A stretch of DNA of 64,000 nt from Streptomyces sp. NBC_01445 (GTDB lineage Bacteria; Actinomycetota; Actinomycetes; Streptomycetales; Streptomycetaceae), in the NCBI RefSeq assembly GCF_035918235.1, contig NZ_CP109485.1:8401001-8465000 (forward strand), written 5' to 3'. This document shows positions 61,776 through 64,000 of this stretch, one piece after another. The translations under genes and the position numbers were made by a program. How positions within the stretch are numbered: position 1 is the stretch's first letter; each line of letters begins with the position of its first letter. A model generated the notes under the pieces. That model was not told where the DNA came from. It worked only from the letters and a program-made list of their open reading frames with translations, and made no database searches.

Positions 61776-62753
61776 TCAGGGCCGGAGCAGCTCGGTGAAG
61801 CGTGCGATGTCGACGTTGCCGCCGCTGACGATCACACCGACGCGGCGGCCGCGCAGCTGCCCGGCCAGGGCGCGCGCGGCGGCGAAGCCGAGGCAGCCCG
61901 TCGGTTCGACGACGGTCTTCATCCGGGTGTGGAAGATCCGCATGCACTCGACCAGTTGGTCGTCCGTGGCGGTGAGGATGTCGTCGACGCCGTCCTTGAT
62001 GACGGCGAAGGTGTGCTTGCCCAGGTGCCGCGTCTGTGCGCCGTCCGCGATGGTCTGCGGGGTGTCGATGTCGATGATGCGGCCCTCGCGCAGCGACTGC
62101 CTGCCGTCGTCGCCCGCCTCGGGCTCGACGCCGTAGACGGCGCAGCCCGGGGACAGGGCGCGGGCGGCGAGGATCGACCCGGAGAGCAGCCCGCCGCCGC
62201 CCAGCGGCACGAACAGCGCGTCGAGTTCACCGACCTCCTCGAACAGTTCCTTGGCCGCGGTGCCCTGCCCCGCCATCACGTCCGGGTGGTCGTACGGCGG
62301 GATCAGCGTCAGGCCCCGCTCGGCGGCGACCCGGTGCCCGATCTCCTCGACGTTCTCCGTGTAGCGGTCGTACATCACGACCTCCGCGCCGTACCCCTTG
62401 GTGGCGGCCAGCTTGGCCGCGGGGGCGTCGTGCGGCATGACGATGGTCGCGGGCATTTCCAGGATGGCGGCGGACAGGGCCACGGCCTGTGCGTGGTTGC
62501 CGGACGAGTAGGCGACGACGCCGGCGCGGCGCTGCTCCGGCGAGAACTTGGACAGCGCGTTGAACGCGCCGCGGAACTTGAAGGCGCCCATGCGCTGGAA
62601 GTTCTCGCACTTGAAGTGGAGCGAGGCGCCGAGTTCGGCGTCGGTGAGGCGCGAGGTGAGCACGGGGGTGCGGTGGGCGTGCGGGGCGACGCGCTCGTGC
62701 GCGCGCACGACGTCTTCGTAGGTCGGCAGGTCGGACGGCGTCAGGTCGGCCAT
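61776..62753 (-). CDS. PLP-dependent ammonia-lyase (threo-3-hydroxyaspartate or threonine type)
   Basis: 325-residue fold-type II PLP enzyme. The Schiff-base lysine is Lys59 in RMGAFKFRGAFNA. The cofactor phosphate loop is FVPLGGGGLLSGSILAARAL, and VVAYSSGNHAQAVALSAAIL binds substrate carboxylate. Ligand residues fit serine racemase/threo-3-hydroxyaspartate ammonia-lyase rather than biosynthetic IlvA, since no ACT domain follows. It would deaminate a beta-hydroxy amino acid to a keto acid. A repetitive spacer lies before its start, then a YheO-like regulator on the same strand. Confidence 0.85.
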   Translation of the reverse strand: MADLTPSDLPTYEDVVRAHERVAPHAHRTPVLTSRLTDAELGASLHFKCENFQRMGAFKFRGAFNALSKFSPEQRRAGVVAYSSGNHAQAVALSAAILEMPATIVMPHDAPAAKLAATKGYGAEVVMYDRYTENVEEIGHRVAAERGLTLIPPYDHPDVMAGQGTAAKELFEEVGELDALFVPLGGGGLLSGSILAARALSPGCAVYGVEPEAGDDGRQSLREGRIIDIDTPQTIADGAQTRHLGKHTFAVIKDGVDDILTATDDQLVECMRIFHTRMKTVVEPTGCLGFAAARALAGQLRGRRVGVIVSGGNVDIARFTELLRP

Positions 62754-62782
62754 GGGGCTTCCTCTCAATCGGCAGCTGATCA

Positions 62783-62851
62783 TGTGGCATCCGGGGACAT
62801 CCGGACATCCGCGTGTCCGGACATCCGGGCGTCCGGGCATACGGCATCCGC
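62783..62851. repeat. Degenerate 'CATCCGG' repeats between regulator and ammonia-lyase genes
   Basis: About six variants of CATCCGG or GTCCGG occur within 69 bases (catccgggga, catccgga, catccgcgtgtccgga, catccgggcgtccggg, catacgg, catccg). GGACA-TCCGCG-TGTCC is an embedded inverted repeat. It occupies the spacer upstream of the ammonia-lyase start. Confidence 0.7.
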
Positions 62852-63475
62852 CTATTTGGCGTCCGCGTACACCGTCGCCCTCGACACACCCAGGTGGTCG
62901 GCGACGATGCCTGCCGACCGGCGTACTTCCATGAAGCCCTGGGCCTTCAACTCCCGTACGAGTTCCCGGCGTTGGGTCGTCCGCAGGGCGCGCGGAGTGG
63001 TCGCGCGGTCGGCGGCGAACGCGTCGATGCGGGCACGGATGGCGTCGCCGTTCGCCGGGTCGAGGGACTCGGCGGGGGCGGCGGCGCCGTCGGAGCGGCC
63101 GAAGTGGTCGAGCACGGTGCCGATGCCGTCGAAGACGGTCATGTCGATGTTCAGGCAGAGCGCGCCGGCGTAGTGGCCCCGCTCGTCCTTGATGCCGATC
63201 GACGTGCTCTTGACCCGGCGGCCGTCCGCGAACCGGTTCGGATAGTTCGCCACGACCTGCGGGTACGCGTCGTCGGCCATACGCGCGAGCCCGAGTTCGG
63301 TGGCGGGGTCGCCCACGGAACGGCCCGACAGGTTGTTCTCGATGGCGACGATCGCGTGGTCCGGGTCGTCGAGATCGTGCACGACGACCTCGCAGAACGG
63401 TGCGAACGTGGCCGCGAGCCCCTTGGCGACCTGCTGGAGCTGCTCCATGAGATGGGTGTGGCCGGGTTCGGACAT
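62852..63475 (-). CDS. YheO-type PAS/helix-turn-helix transcriptional regulator
   Basis: 207 residues. An N-terminal YheO-like PAS domain (LAATFAPFCEVVVHDLDDPD, HAIVAIENNLSGRSVGDPAT, YAGALCLNIDMTVFDGIGTV) is joined to a C-terminal helix-turn-helix (QRRELVRELKAQGFMEVRRS, AGIVADHLGVSRATVYADAK). Homologues such as DhaR/YheO sense small ligands and control amino-acid-related genes next to them. It lies on the same strand upstream of the ammonia-lyase gene and probably activates or represses it. Confidence 0.85.
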   Translation of the reverse strand: MSEPGHTHLMEQLQQVAKGLAATFAPFCEVVVHDLDDPDHAIVAIENNLSGRSVGDPATELGLARMADDAYPQVVANYPNRFADGRRVKSTSIGIKDERGHYAGALCLNIDMTVFDGIGTVLDHFGRSDGAAAPAESLDPANGDAIRARIDAFAADRATTPRALRTTQRRELVRELKAQGFMEVRRSAGIVADHLGVSRATVYADAK

Positions 63476-63543
63476 GCTGACAGTTTATAAAGAGCTGGAC
63501 TGTTCGTCCAGAGACTTCGGGTGCTGCCCACGGCGCACGGGCG

Positions 63544-64000
63544 TCACATGCCCGCAGTCGCCGTCCTCGCCAGCCAGTCGTACGCGGCCTCCGCCGTGAA
63601 CTCCCGCTGCCCGCCCCGGAACAGCAGCCCCGCAGTGGCGAACGCGGGATCGTCGGCCTGCGCGGCCACGTACGGGATCGCGATGCAGCGCATCCCGGCG
63701 GCATACGCGGCCGCCGCTCCCGGAACCGCGTCCTCCATCACTGTGCAGTGCGCGGGCATCGCGCCGAGCCTGCGCGCGGCCTCCAGGAACACGTCGGGCG
63801 CGGGCTTGCCGTGGGCGACCTCGTCCGCGGAGACGTAGATCCTGAGCTGTGCGTCAAGGCCCGTGCCCGACAGGACCGCGTCGATGGCATCGAGCGGCGA
63901 TCCGGACGCGACGGCCATCGGCACCCCCGCCTCGTGCAGCCGCTCCACCAACTTCCGCATCTGCGGATATACGGGTGTCCTGGCGCGGGCGAGCGCGAGG
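63544..64000 (-). CDS. HAD family phosphatase (beta-phosphoglucomutase-like), partial
   Basis: C-terminal 151 residues; the gene's start lies beyond the window. Seen: MRKLVERLHEAGVPMAVASG (motif II S/T region), IYVSADEVAHGKPAPDVFLE (motif III Lys) and GAMPAHCTVMEDAVPGAAAA (motif IV acidic pair). It belongs to the subfamily that includes beta-phosphoglucomutase and sugar-phosphate phosphatases. The nucleophile-bearing N-terminus is missing from view, so substrate cannot be judged. Confidence 0.85.
   Translation of the reverse strand, partial: LALARARTPVYPQMRKLVERLHEAGVPMAVASGSPLDAIDAVLSGTGLDAQLRIYVSADEVAHGKPAPDVFLEAARRLGAMPAHCTVMEDAVPGAAAAYAAGMRCIAIPYVAAQADDPAFATAGLLFRGGQREFTAEAAYDWLARTATAGM

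Overview
The window is about 72% G+C by eye, with strong G/C at third codon positions and frequent GTG starts. It carries Streptomyces-type families (a large SARP/BTAD regulator, DUF6153, an SseB-WXG-RHS locus, many TetR genes), so it is most likely chromosomal DNA of a Streptomyces or a very close actinomycete. No rRNA, tRNA or CRISPR array was recognised.

Region 1 (1-15200) is an accessory, scarred region. It opens with an intact yjbQ gene. The last 17 codons of yjbQ recur, with synonymous divergence, at 2544-2597 and 14748-14801, so two accreted segments appear stacked at one site. The first segment holds a zinc-ribbon protein, an IS110 remnant and an Imm35/YrhB-like protein. The second holds a compact aromatic catabolic operon: a maleylacetate reductase/hydroxyquinol 1,2-dioxygenase fusion, a TfdB-type flavin monooxygenase, a two-subunit 3-oxoadipate CoA-transferase and a 3-oxoadipyl-CoA thiolase. 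Together they would take a hydroxylated phenol through hydroxyquinol and maleylacetate to 3-oxoadipate, succinyl-CoA and acetyl-CoA. A divergent AraC regulator, a broken dihydrolipoamide dehydrogenase, a YdeI-like protein and ISL3, IS3 and IS256 remnants follow.

Region 2 (15200-24870) has a secreted metal-dependent hydrolase with a discoidin domain and its convergent TetR gene. Next comes a sugar-acid operon on the minus strand: MFS transporter, zinc alcohol dehydrogenase, fructuronate/mannonate oxidoreductase and ManD-type dehydratase. A divergent GntR/FCD regulator shares an intergenic region with it that contains a perfect palindromic operator.

Region 3 (24950-31500) is a polymorphic-toxin locus read leftward: SseB-domain protein, WXG-like helper, 1587-residue RHS protein with a histidine-rich C-terminal toxin, and a putative immunity gene.

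Region 4 (31700-50480) is rich in redox genes: two Old Yellow Enzymes, a quinone-oxidoreductase-like protein with an AraC gene, an FMN reductase with a divergent TetR, a DUF6153/DUF305 pair, a STAS protein, a PaoABC-like molybdenum hydroxylase with XdhC under a divergent TetR, and a SARP/BTAD-NB-ARC regulator divergent from a frameshifted MFS gene. Several promoters carry clear inverted or direct repeats.

Region 5 (50480-64000) is closer to core genome: cold-shock protein, DEAD-box RNA helicase whose ribosome site lies in a hairpin, etfBA divergent from a TetR gene, a DUF35 protein with a 3-hydroxyacyl-CoA dehydrogenase, arginine deiminase with an antiporter, a baeRF3-like protein with an FxLYD-like lipoprotein, a hydroxyaspartate/threonine ammonia-lyase with a YheO-type regulator, and a HAD phosphatase cut by the window edge.
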